This document shows positions 42,385-50,824 of a stretch of 64,000 bases of DNA, piece by piece. Where the stretch lies: positions 124,001 through 188,000 of the forward strand of contig CALKHP010000050.1 of assembly GCA_937988775.1 (NCBI GenBank), written 5' to 3'. The DNA comes from an uncultured Alphaproteobacteria bacterium (GTDB lineage: Bacteria; Pseudomonadota; Alphaproteobacteria; Rhizobiales; Beijerinckiaceae). The translations under genes and the position numbers were made by a program. Positions within the stretch are counted from its first letter, which is position 1. Every line of letters starts with the position of its first letter. The notes below the pieces were generated by a model. The model was not told the DNA's origin and made no database searches. It saw only the letters and a program-made list of their open reading frames with translations.

Positions 42385-45018
42385 CTAAGCGCGATCGGGG
42401 GTCCAGTCGTTCATTTGCAGGACATTGCCGCCCAGCTTTGAAAAAGCGCGCTGCCGGCAGGAAAACACCAGAATCTGCTGATCGCGTGACTGACGATGGA
42501 GCGCGTCGAACATACGCTCGATGCGATCGTCGTCGGAATAGACCAGCGCATCGTCGAGGATGACCGGCGTCGGGCGCCCGTCGCGGGCGAGCAGGCGAGC
42601 AAAGGCAAGCCGCGTCAGCACGGAAAGCTGCTCCCGCATGCCGCCGCTCAGCCGCACGACATCCTCGTCCTGGCCGTTGCGGCGGACCGTGTGCGGCAAC
42701 AGCGTATTCTCATCGAACACGATCGAGATGTCGTCAAACAGCAAGCCGAGCAATGGCCGCAACTCGGAAATCACCGGCTTGAGATAAAGGTCGCGTGCGG
42801 CGGAGCGTGCCGCGACCAGCGCCGCGCGCAGCCGGCCGAGCACGGCGATCTCCATTTCGAAGCGTTTCAGCCGCTCCGCCGAAAGCGCCAGCTTCTCGCT
42901 GGCCTCATGCCAGTTTTCTTCCACCGCCTGGTCCGCCCGGGCGCGAATATGGCCGTTGAGATCGGCCAGCGTCACGTGCAACCGGCTGGCCTCCTGCGTG
43001 GCGGCGTCGTGTACGGCGCGGGTGCGGCGCAGCGCGGCCTCGGCGCCGGAAAGATCGTGGGCGGCCTTGCGCAGCGGCGCGGCACGCGCCTGCGACGCTT
43101 CATAGGCCGCAAGCTGCGTTGCCATGTCATCGGCCAGAATGCGCTGTTTTTCGTCACGCGTGGTCTCCGGCCCCAGCGTCGCCTCAAGGCCGGCCAGTTC
43201 GGCAGCGATGACGGCGCATGCTGTTTCCGCTGTCGTGACGGCGGTTTCAGCCTGGCCGCGCAGCGGCAGCGTCTCGCGCGCCATGTTGCGCGCCCTGGCG
43301 ACGCGCTGCTCGGCCAGGGCGAGTTGCCGACGCGCCTCGTCCGGATCGGCACCGAGCTCAAGGTCGCCAGTGCTAAGGGCCGTCAGCCGCATGACATCCG
43401 CATGCAAATGCGGCACGCCCTTGGGCGCGAGATCGTTGAGGCGCTGGCGCGCGAGAGCCAGTTCGGCGGCCTTGTCACGGGCGGCGGCCTGGCGTTGGCG
43501 CGCTGCCGCGAGACTGTCAACGCCAAGCGAAGCGAGCAGGTCACGGTGCCTGGCGACAGCGCCCTCGATGGCGCGGTCGCCTTGTTGCGGCCGGTTCGAG
43601 CGCAACGTCAGGGCACCGATGCCGACAATATCCAGCCGCACAGCGCCAGAAAAGCCCTGATCCTGCGCATGCGGCACCGGCTTGCCATCGATGGTCACCG
43701 CACCGGCGGCATCGCTCTGGTACTCCATGCGCAGCGATGGCAAGGTCGCTGCCTCGGCCGCGCGCAAGCCGGCGATTTCAACCTCGAGCGCCTGCAACTC
43801 ATCGACGGCCTGCGCGGGCGCGGCCAGCACGGCCAGTGCCGCCTCGCCATCCTCGATGCGGGAGCGCGCCTCTTCGGCCTGTTCCAGACGCTTGCGCAGA
43901 TCGGCCAACCGTTCGGCGGCATCGCGCGCCCGCAACGCCGTATCCAGCCGCGCCAGCAGGTCGCGGGCGGCGCGCTCCTCCTGCTCGGCGGCCTGCACCT
44001 CGGCCATCGCCCGGTCGCTCTCGGCCATGGCGGCCGAGCGGCGGGCGAGCGCCTCGTCGCGCAGCGCATGCGCCTTGGTCAACTGGCCACGCTGGCGCGC
44101 TGCGCTTTCGCGCTCCGTGCGGAACCCTTGCAGCGCGAGCATCGCCGCATCGCGCCGGGTCGCGGCAAGTGCGGCTTCGGCTTCAGCGGCCTTGAGCGCT
44201 TCGGCATGCGATCTGGCGGCTTCCAGCGCAGCCTCGGCAGCGGCGATGGCGGCGCGCCGCTCAAGCGCCTCATCGGCGTTTTCAAGCTCGGCGAGGCGCT
44301 TGAGCGTGCTGCGCCGTTTGTCGAGCGCCTCGCGCAGCGCGGTCACCTCCGCGCCAAGACGCTGCTCTTCTTCGAGCAACCCGTCATGCTCATCGAGAGC
44401 GGCAGCATAGGGGCCGCCCTTTTTCGGCTTGAGCGTGCTCGTCACCAGCCGATCGAGTTCATCATTGCAACGCGCGGTGATGTCGGCCATGCGCCGGCCA
44501 CCGGTCAGGGCGTCGACTTCTCCCTGAACCGAGGAGAGCAGGCCCTCGCGCACGCGCTTGTCGCCCTCCTCCTCGCTCTTGCTGCGCTTTTCGATGCCGG
44601 TGATGCCCTGGCGGACCCAGAGCAGGCCGGCCGGACCGGCTGCCCCGCCACGGATCAGGCCAGCGATGAAGGCCTCCGCCTCATCGGCCTGCGCGAGCAG
44701 ACGCCCGCTGGAGAGATCGATCACGCTGGCGCGCTTGCCGCCATAAAACTGCTTGGTCAGCCGGTATTTGCCTTCCACCGTGACGATGTCGGCCTCGATC
44801 AGCGGATTGCCGCCGCTATAGGGCCGCAGCAGCCTGACGCCCTCGGGCGTGCCGGTATGCGGCTGGAAGAACAGGGCATGCAGCGCTTCGAAACAGGTGG
44901 ATTTGCCGTATTCATTGGCGGCGCACAGCACATTGACGCCGTCGCCAATGTTCTCGATGGCGACACCATGCCCGGCGAAGCGCTTGACGTTGTGCAGCCG
45001 CAGAGCCCTCAGCCTCAT
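42385..45018 (-). CDS. SMC/Rad50-like ATPase, YhaN (SbcE-like) family
   Basis: 877 aa. The N-terminal ATPase half has MRLRALRLHNVKRFAGHG and the P-loop AANEYGKST. The centre is a long Ala/Arg/Glu-rich coiled coil. The C-terminal half has the ABC signature LSGGMREQLSVLTRLAFARL and Walker B VILDDALVYSDDDR. This layout matches YhaN-type partners of YhaO, a two-protein relative of SbcCD/Rad50-Mre11 that trims DNA ends. It overlaps the nuclease gene by 4 nt, showing a coupled complex. Confidence 0.88.
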   Translation of the reverse strand: MRLRALRLHNVKRFAGHGVAIENIGDGVNVLCAANEYGKSTCFEALHALFFQPHTGTPEGVRLLRPYSGGNPLIEADIVTVEGKYRLTKQFYGGKRASVIDLSSGRLLAQADEAEAFIAGLIRGGAAGPAGLLWVRQGITGIEKRSKSEEEGDKRVREGLLSSVQGEVDALTGGRRMADITARCNDELDRLVTSTLKPKKGGPYAAALDEHDGLLEEEQRLGAEVTALREALDKRRSTLKRLAELENADEALERRAAIAAAEAALEAARSHAEALKAAEAEAALAATRRDAAMLALQGFRTERESAARQRGQLTKAHALRDEALARRSAAMAESDRAMAEVQAAEQEERAARDLLARLDTALRARDAAERLADLRKRLEQAEEARSRIEDGEAALAVLAAPAQAVDELQALEVEIAGLRAAEAATLPSLRMEYQSDAAGAVTIDGKPVPHAQDQGFSGAVRLDIVGIGALTLRSNRPQQGDRAIEGAVARHRDLLASLGVDSLAAARQRQAAARDKAAELALARQRLNDLAPKGVPHLHADVMRLTALSTGDLELGADPDEARRQLALAEQRVARARNMARETLPLRGQAETAVTTAETACAVIAAELAGLEATLGPETTRDEKQRILADDMATQLAAYEASQARAAPLRKAAHDLSGAEAALRRTRAVHDAATQEASRLHVTLADLNGHIRARADQAVEENWHEASEKLALSAERLKRFEMEIAVLGRLRAALVAARSAARDLYLKPVISELRPLLGLLFDDISIVFDENTLLPHTVRRNGQDEDVVRLSGGMREQLSVLTRLAFARLLARDGRPTPVILDDALVYSDDDRIERMFDALHRQSRDQQILVFSCRQRAFSKLGGNVLQMNDWTPDRA

Positions 45019-46139
45019 GCCCCGATGGCCTCGCAATAGCTGAACAGTCGCACCAGAGCCGCGCGCGATACGGCGCGGTCGGTGCCGGAACGTGTCTCGT
45101 CGGTGCTTTCGTCGAGAAGCGCTTGCGCGGCCTCGCGAAGCGCGCCGGCGCGATCGATCAGGTCGAGATCCTCGCTCTCGCAATCGATCGCCAACGCGCT
45201 CTCATCCAGTTCGAGATAGGCAAAGTCCGGCGCCATATTTGCAATGGCCGCCGCCAGCGCCGTGCGCCCGGCAAGCCGAACCCGGCCGGAGGCCATGATC
45301 CGGATCAAGGCTTGGCGCCGAACCGCGCCCGTGGGAAGCAGCGCGGACAATGAGGCGGCGGCATCATGACCCGACAGCAGTTGCAAGGACGGGGTTCGCC
45401 AGACGAAACTGCCGGTTTCGACACGGGTGATGGCGGGCGCGGCGGCACGTCCGGCGATCGACACCAGCAGGGCCTCGCCCGGCGCATCGTGCTTGAAACG
45501 ATCCGGCTCGGGCGTGCCGCTATAATGCGTGCGCGCGTTGACCGCGACGTGGCCGTGCCAGTCACCCAGCGCCAGGTAATCGAGCCCCGCCCGCGCGGCA
45601 CGGTCGGGCGCGATGACATCGGAGGCGGCGGCATCCTCGGAAAAATCCTGGATGGCGCCATGGGCGAGCCCGAGCCGGATCGCGCCTTCCGGCGTCGCGG
45701 CGCCGTCCATCCATTCGGTCAGGTCGCGGCCGGGCCGGCGCGCCGTACACGGCGCCGGCAGCAGCGCCACGTCCGGCGCCAGCATCATCGGCGCGGGCGC
45801 ATCCGCCAACATCACATTATCCGGCAGCTCGGCGTGTACCGCATTCCAGAGTTCCACCGCCTGCAACGAATCGTGGTTGCCCGGCAACAGCACCCAGCGC
45901 AGCGGCGCATGGTCGGCCATCTCGGCCAGGGCCTGGCGCCGCATGGCAGGCGTCGGCGTTTCGCTGTCGAACGTGTCGCCCGCCAGAACGATGCCGGTTG
46001 CGTCATGATCCCGCGCTTGCCCGGCCAGACGCGCGATGATGCCGTGGCGCGCCTCGCGCAGGCGTCCGCGCAAATCCTCCGGCATGTTGCCGAAGCGCTT
46101 GCCGATGTGAAGATCGGAACTGTGTATGAAACGAAACAC
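45015..46139 (-). CDS. Mre11/SbcD-like metallophosphoesterase, YhaO (SbcF-like) family
   Basis: 374 aa from GTG 46139, which puts the conserved FIHSSDLHIG right at the N-terminus. The two-metal site is complete: SDLH, LAGDTFD, LPGNHDS and, later, LGDWHGH. It should be a Mn-dependent nuclease that works with the 42385 ATPase in DNA-end repair. Longer in-frame starts up to 46274 would add a non-conserved 45-residue leader. Confidence 0.9.
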   Translation of the reverse strand: MFRFIHSSDLHIGKRFGNMPEDLRGRLREARHGIIARLAGQARDHDATGIVLAGDTFDSETPTPAMRRQALAEMADHAPLRWVLLPGNHDSLQAVELWNAVHAELPDNVMLADAPAPMMLAPDVALLPAPCTARRPGRDLTEWMDGAATPEGAIRLGLAHGAIQDFSEDAAASDVIAPDRAARAGLDYLALGDWHGHVAVNARTHYSGTPEPDRFKHDAPGEALLVSIAGRAAAPAITRVETGSFVWRTPSLQLLSGHDAAASLSALLPTGAVRRQALIRIMASGRVRLAGRTALAAAIANMAPDFAYLELDESALAIDCESEDLDLIDRAGALREAAQALLDESTDETRSGTDRAVSRAALVRLFSYCEAIGA

Positions 46140-46316
46140 GGATCTCTCTCGCGAATTACGCCCCCGCGCCCGGATTGGGCAACCGGCTTGGATCACGGGA
46201 GAAATCTTGAGGTGCCGGAAAACGGGCGCGCTCTCCTTGGCAGGCAGATAAGCGCGCCTCCCCCTTCCCTGCAATCCCTGTCTCGCCGACAGGGGAGCAT
46301 GCAGGCCCTCCGGCGG

Positions 46317-48554
46317 TCAGATCAGCTGCATCGCGGCCTTGACCTTGTCGCGCTTGAACGGGACCGAACGCAGCCTCGCGCCCGTCGCATCGAAAATCGC
46401 GTTCGAGATCGCGGCGGGAACCACGGCAGCGGACGGCTCGCCCGCGCCCCAGGGCTTCTCCGTCGGCCTGTCGATCAGGTCGATGACCAGTTCCGGCAAC
46501 TCGGGGAAGCGCAGGATCGGATAAGTCGCCCAATCCAGGCTCGTCACCATGCCGCGGTCGAACAGCACCTCCTCCTTCATCACCCGGCTGACGGTCTGCA
46601 CGACATTGCCTTCGATCTGGGCGCGCACGCCGCTCGGATTGATGATCTGCCCGCAGTCATGCACGACATAGACCTTCTTCACGCGGACATCGCCCATGGC
46701 GCTGTCGACCTCGACATCGGCGACGATGCCGACATAAGTCCGCACAAGCTCGTATTTCACATAGCTGACGCCGCGCCCCTTCAGCGTGGTTCCAGTACCT
46801 TGCTTGCGAGGCGCCGTGCGGGTCTCCCAGGCGGCAACCTGCTTCAGCCGTTCCAGCAACGCACGGCCACGGCTATCGGCGGGATCGATATGCTTGAGCC
46901 GGAACGCGATCGGGTCCGCCCCGAGCGCCGCCACGATCTCGTCGAGGAAGCTTTCGTTGGCGAAGGTGTTCTGCATGCGCCCGGGCGTCCTGATCCAGGA
47001 TGGGCGAAGCGGCGTCGTCTCCAGACGATGGCAAACGGTCTTGATGTTGGGGAACTTGTAGGGAATGGCGGAATCGTTGGTGATGCCGCCGGGCGACAGC
47101 AGATTGTCGGCCGGCTTGCCCGACAGCGTCGCCGTGAGCAGATCAACATTGCCGCCCGCCCCTTGCGGGATGAAGAACTCGCTCTCCCACGCGGTGACGT
47201 TGCCGGAGGCGTCGATATTGGCGCGCAGGTCGATCAGGGTTGGCGGGCCTTTCGGGTCCCAGCCGTGCTCGTCGGCGCGCGACCACTGCACGCGGACCGG
47301 CTTGCCGACGGCCTGTGCCAGCAGCGCCGAGTCGGCGGCCGCATCCTCATGGCCGTTGCGGCCGTAGCAGCCGGCGCCGTCGACATAGATGCAGCGCACA
47401 TCCTCAAGCGGCAGCGACAGCATCAGCGCGAGTTGCTTGCGCAGGTTATGCGTCGCCTGCGAGGCCGACCAGTTGGTCAGCTTGCCATCCTTGAACTCCG
47501 ACACCGAGCAGGACGGCCCGATCGAGCCATGGGTATGGATCGCGAAATCATAGGTCGCCTTGAGCTGCTTGCCCGCGACCGCCATGGCGGCGGCGCTATC
47601 GCCGATATTGCTGGTGACGTCATCCTTGACGACCTTGGTCGTGCGGACATGCTGCCACAGCTTGGCCTGCTCGGGCAGCGGCTCGGTCTTCGACCATGTT
47701 GCCTTGATCTCGCGCGCGGCCCGCACCGCCGCCCATTCCGTTTCGGTCACGACGCCGAGGAAATCGCCCTCGTGCACGACCTTGACGACGCCGGGGATGT
47801 CCTTGATCGAGGCCTCGTCGACGCTTTGCAGCGTCGCGCCGAGCGTCGGCGGCCGGATCACGCTGCCGTGCAGCATGCCGGGCACGCGCACATCGTGCAT
47901 GAAGGTGAAGCGTCCGGTGAGCTTTTCCGGAATGTCGCGGCGCGGCGTCGCCTTGCCGACGATGGTATAGTCGGCCGGATTTTTCGGCACCGCCGCCTCA
48001 TCGAGATTCAGCGAGAACATCTTGCCGCCAATAAGCTCGGCATAGGTCACGCGGCCGCCGCCCGAGCGCGCCGTCACGACACCGGCCGCGACCGTCAGAT
48101 CGGCCTTGTCGACGCCGAGATGCTGGGCGGCCTGCGCGAGCAGCGCGCCTTTCGCCGTCGCCGCCGCCTGGCGGATTTGCATGCCGGCGTTCTGGATCGT
48201 CTGGCTGCCATAGGTCGGGCCCTGGTCCGGCGTCAGCGCGGTATCGCCTTCGACGCTCGTGACCGAGGCAAGCGGCACATCCAGTTCCTCGGCGACGATC
48301 TGCTGCAAGCCGATCCTGATGCCCGTGCCGAGGTCGACCTTGCCGCTGTAAAGCGTCACCTGCCCCTTGTCGTCGATCGACAGGAAGCTGTCGACCTGAT
48401 CGAGAGCGACCGGCTTGGCGCCGGCAGCCGGGCCTTGAGCCGCTCCCTGAACCGCGCCTTGGGCCAGCGCTGCCGGCGCAAACGCAAACGCCACGACGAG
48501 GGAGCCGCCGCCCTTGAAAACATCGCGCCGGGAAGGCTTGAATTGCAGGGTCAT
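46317..48554 (-). CDS. Molybdenum hydroxylase large subunit (isoquinoline 1-oxidoreductase β/aldehyde dehydrogenase type)
   Basis: 745 aa with a Tat signal (SRRDVFKGGGSLVVAFAFAP), so it is exported folded with its Mo-cytosine-dinucleotide cofactor. Family blocks are YSGKVDLGTGIRIGLQQIVA, GCYGRNGHEDAAADSALLAQ and RTPGRMQNTFANESFLDEIV. The C-terminal PWGAGEPSAAVVPAAI contains the conserved catalytic Glu. It hydroxylates an N-heterocycle or oxidises an aldehyde; the substrate is not predictable. It forms a leftward operon with the 2Fe-2S subunit and triheme cytochrome c. Confidence 0.92.
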   Translation of the reverse strand: MTLQFKPSRRDVFKGGGSLVVAFAFAPAALAQGAVQGAAQGPAAGAKPVALDQVDSFLSIDDKGQVTLYSGKVDLGTGIRIGLQQIVAEELDVPLASVTSVEGDTALTPDQGPTYGSQTIQNAGMQIRQAAATAKGALLAQAAQHLGVDKADLTVAAGVVTARSGGGRVTYAELIGGKMFSLNLDEAAVPKNPADYTIVGKATPRRDIPEKLTGRFTFMHDVRVPGMLHGSVIRPPTLGATLQSVDEASIKDIPGVVKVVHEGDFLGVVTETEWAAVRAAREIKATWSKTEPLPEQAKLWQHVRTTKVVKDDVTSNIGDSAAAMAVAGKQLKATYDFAIHTHGSIGPSCSVSEFKDGKLTNWSASQATHNLRKQLALMLSLPLEDVRCIYVDGAGCYGRNGHEDAAADSALLAQAVGKPVRVQWSRADEHGWDPKGPPTLIDLRANIDASGNVTAWESEFFIPQGAGGNVDLLTATLSGKPADNLLSPGGITNDSAIPYKFPNIKTVCHRLETTPLRPSWIRTPGRMQNTFANESFLDEIVAALGADPIAFRLKHIDPADSRGRALLERLKQVAAWETRTAPRKQGTGTTLKGRGVSYVKYELVRTYVGIVADVEVDSAMGDVRVKKVYVVHDCGQIINPSGVRAQIEGNVVQTVSRVMKEEVLFDRGMVTSLDWATYPILRFPELPELVIDLIDRPTEKPWGAGEPSAAVVPAAISNAIFDATGARLRSVPFKRDKVKAAMQLI

Positions 48555-48564
48555 CTTGGCCTCC

Positions 48565-49020
48565 TCAAGCAGCAGCGCGTTTGATCGCGCGCATAATCGC
48601 GACATGCGTGCCGCAGCGGCAGAGATTGGGCGCCATATGGCTGCGGATTTCATCATCGGTCGGGTGGGCGTTGCGGTTGAGCAGCGCCTGCGCCTGCATC
48701 ACCATGCCGGAAATGCAGTAGCCGCATTGCGCGGCCTCCTCGTCGATGAAGGCCTGTTGCAGCTTGCCGGGCTTGCCGTCCACGAGCAGCCCCTCGAGCG
48801 TGGTGATCTTGCGATCCGCGACGGCGGTAACCGGCAGCAGGCAGGAAAAGGTCGGCTCGCCGTCGACATGCACCATGCAGGCGCCGCATTGGCCGAGCCC
48901 GCAGCCGAAACGCGGCCCGTGCAGCCCGAGATCGTTGCGCAGCACATAGAGCAGCGGGGTCGAGGGGTCCGCCACATCGAGCTCGGCGCTCTTGCCGTTG
49001 ACGTTCAGCGAGACCTTCAT
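48565..49020 (-). CDS. Molybdenum hydroxylase small subunit, two [2Fe-2S] clusters
   Basis: 151 aa. A plant-ferredoxin-like N-terminal domain ligates one cluster (FGCGLGQCGACMVHVDG). The helical C-terminal domain ligates the other (CGYCISGMV and LCRCGTH). It passes electrons from the Mo centre to the cytochrome. It carries no signal peptide and must be co-exported with the Tat-bearing large subunit. Its ATG overlaps the cytochrome gene stop by 4 nt. Confidence 0.95.
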   Translation of the reverse strand: MKVSLNVNGKSAELDVADPSTPLLYVLRNDLGLHGPRFGCGLGQCGACMVHVDGEPTFSCLLPVTAVADRKITTLEGLLVDGKPGKLQQAFIDEEAAQCGYCISGMVMQAQALLNRNAHPTDDEIRSHMAPNLCRCGTHVAIMRAIKRAAA

Positions 49021-50294
49021 GGCTGGGTTCCTTCCTGTCTGGCTTTGGCGATTTCAGCAGCGACATCAGTCCATTGCGGCTGATCGCTGTAGCGCGCCCG
49101 AACGTATTGCACGAGCGCGGCGATCTGCGCGTCGCTCAGCATGCGGTCGAAGCCCGGCATATAGGGCCCGCCCTCGGTGCGGTAAGACTGGATGCCGTGC
49201 ATGACGGTGCGCACGACATTGGCGGAGCCCGCCCCTTGCACGGCCGTGCTCAGCGACAGTGACAAAGCCTGTGACGGGCCGACATCGCCGCGGCTGTTAT
49301 GGCACCTGGCGCAGGCGCCATCGTAGAGCGCGGCGACCGCCGCCGGCTGGCCGGCGGGCACTTTCCCGCCGGCGGGAAGCGTCGGTGCCACAGCCTTCGC
49401 GCCCGCCGAAAGGCTGGCGACATAGGTTGCGATCGCATGGACCTCGGCGGGCGAGACGCGGCCGAGATTATTCGCCACGTCGGCCATCGGCCCGGCTGCT
49501 GCGCCATGCTGGCGATGCCAGCCGGTCGACAGATAGGCGGCGAGCTGGTCGGCGCTCCATTGATGCGCCTTGACGAGAGAGGCATCGAGCGGCGGCGCAT
49601 TCCAGCCATCGGCGACGCCGCCGGCATAGAGGTTGTCCTTCTTCTCCGCGCCGAGCACGTTGCGCGGCGTATGGCACGATCCGCAATGCCCAAGGCCCTC
49701 GACCAGATAACGGCCACGATTCCACTCCTCGCCCTTCGACGGGTCCGGCTGGAGCGGCGTCTGGCGCAGGAACAGCAGCTTCCACCCGGCCACGATCGGG
49801 CGAATGTTGAAGGGGAAGTCGAGTTCGTTGGCCGGGATGCGGTTGGCGACCGCCGGGCGGCTCATCAGGAACGCATAGATGCTACGCACGTCCTCGTCGG
49901 TGACGAAGGTGAAATGATCATAGGGAAACGCCGGATAGAGATTGCGCCCTTCCCGGTCGACGCCCTGGTGCATGGCGCGCCGAAACGCTTCCTCGCTCCA
50001 CGCGCCGATGCCGGTTTCCCGGTCAGGGGTCAGGTTGCTCGCATAGATGGTGCCGAACGGGGTCGGGATCGCGCGTCCGCCGGCATAAGGCGGCCGTCCC
50101 GCAGCGGTATGGCAATCGCTGCAATTGCCGATGGTGGCGAGATCGGCGCCGCGCGCGATTTGCGTCCGATCGGATGGGATGGCGGCACTCTCGGCCGTCG
50201 GAGCGATCGCCGGGTGCCACACCAGCCAGATGGCAACCAGGATGATGAGAATGCCGGCGGCGACAACAAATGAGCCCAGTCGTCGTAAAGACAT
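49017..50294 (-). CDS. Membrane-anchored triheme cytochrome c
   Basis: 425 aa. One N-terminal helix (FVVAAGILIILVAIWLVW) anchors the protein, followed by three haem-attachment motifs: CSDCH, CGSCH and CARCH. This alcohol-dehydrogenase-subunit-II-like cytochrome accepts electrons from the molybdenum hydroxylase and passes them to ubiquinone or a terminal oxidase. It is the first gene of the leftward operon. ATG 50306 is an in-frame alternative start. Confidence 0.92.
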   Translation of the reverse strand: MSLRRLGSFVVAAGILIILVAIWLVWHPAIAPTAESAAIPSDRTQIARGADLATIGNCSDCHTAAGRPPYAGGRAIPTPFGTIYASNLTPDRETGIGAWSEEAFRRAMHQGVDREGRNLYPAFPYDHFTFVTDEDVRSIYAFLMSRPAVANRIPANELDFPFNIRPIVAGWKLLFLRQTPLQPDPSKGEEWNRGRYLVEGLGHCGSCHTPRNVLGAEKKDNLYAGGVADGWNAPPLDASLVKAHQWSADQLAAYLSTGWHRQHGAAAGPMADVANNLGRVSPAEVHAIATYVASLSAGAKAVAPTLPAGGKVPAGQPAAVAALYDGACARCHNSRGDVGPSQALSLSLSTAVQGAGSANVVRTVMHGIQSYRTEGGPYMPGFDRMLSDAQIAALVQYVRARYSDQPQWTDVAAEIAKARQEGTQP

Positions 50295-50824
50295 GATCGT
50301 TATCACCCCGAACTGCGCGACTCTTTAGATATATTCCAACATACCCTCGAATGCGGCATCGGCCAAATCCGGCCGCCGCGCGGCAAAAAAACGGCCGCGC
50401 TTTCCCGCGCGGCCGCATCGTCTTTGCCTGATCCGGACGTGCTCGGAATGTCGGCAAGGAATTGAGCGAACTCCTCGTACATTCCCGTTTAATCACATCA
50501 TGTTCGTTATTATTCTTAATGTAGAAGATGAATGCAGTGCTCCATTTCAGGAGATCATCCGCGCCTTTGCGCAGCGTCACGCCGTGATACTACCGGCTGA
50601 GCACGAATTTTCCTCCAGTTCGAGCTTGGGAGTGTCCTCGTGCAATCGCTAGAGGATCAGCCGGTTGGTGCCGCGCGCGTCGGCGGGATGCGGGTATTGC
50701 GCATCAGCGTGCGCGCCTGCCCGGCATTGGCGAGGTTCGGCACCAACAGTCCGCTCGGGCCGAAATCCGGCACCGGCTTGAAGCAGATAGCGTCGCGGCG
50801 TGTCACCTGCCCGCGCGGCCGTTC
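50295..50824. other. Intergenic region with coding remnant and terminator
   Basis: 530 nt without a complete gene. A 55-codon open frame on the minus strand (50657-50824) runs in register from the acyl-CoA dehydrogenase stop and reads like protein (AICFKPVPDFGPSGLLVPNL) but has no good start; it may be the tail of a decayed gene. 50440-50540 is AT-richer than its surroundings. A rho-independent terminator lies at 50385-50415. Confidence 0.4.
50385..50415 (-). terminator. Rho-independent terminator
   Basis: On the minus strand CGGCCGCGC pairs perfectly with GCGCGGCCG (9 bp, 50392-50400 with 50407-50415) around a 6-nt loop and is followed by seven T residues (50385-50391). It would end transcripts coming from the acyl-CoA dehydrogenase side about 400 nt past that gene's stop, insulating the cytochrome operon. 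Confidence 0.85.

Noticed and set aside
45366..48584. 1072-codon open frame antisense to the nuclease and molybdenum hydroxylase genes
   Set aside because: It spans two unrelated, well-supported genes and an intergenic gap, and shows shadow-type composition with no motifs.
50023..50580. 186-codon frame starting in the intergenic gap and running into the cytochrome gene
   Set aside because: Most of it is an out-of-frame shadow of the cytochrome c gene; the unique first part has no recognisable features or ribosome site.
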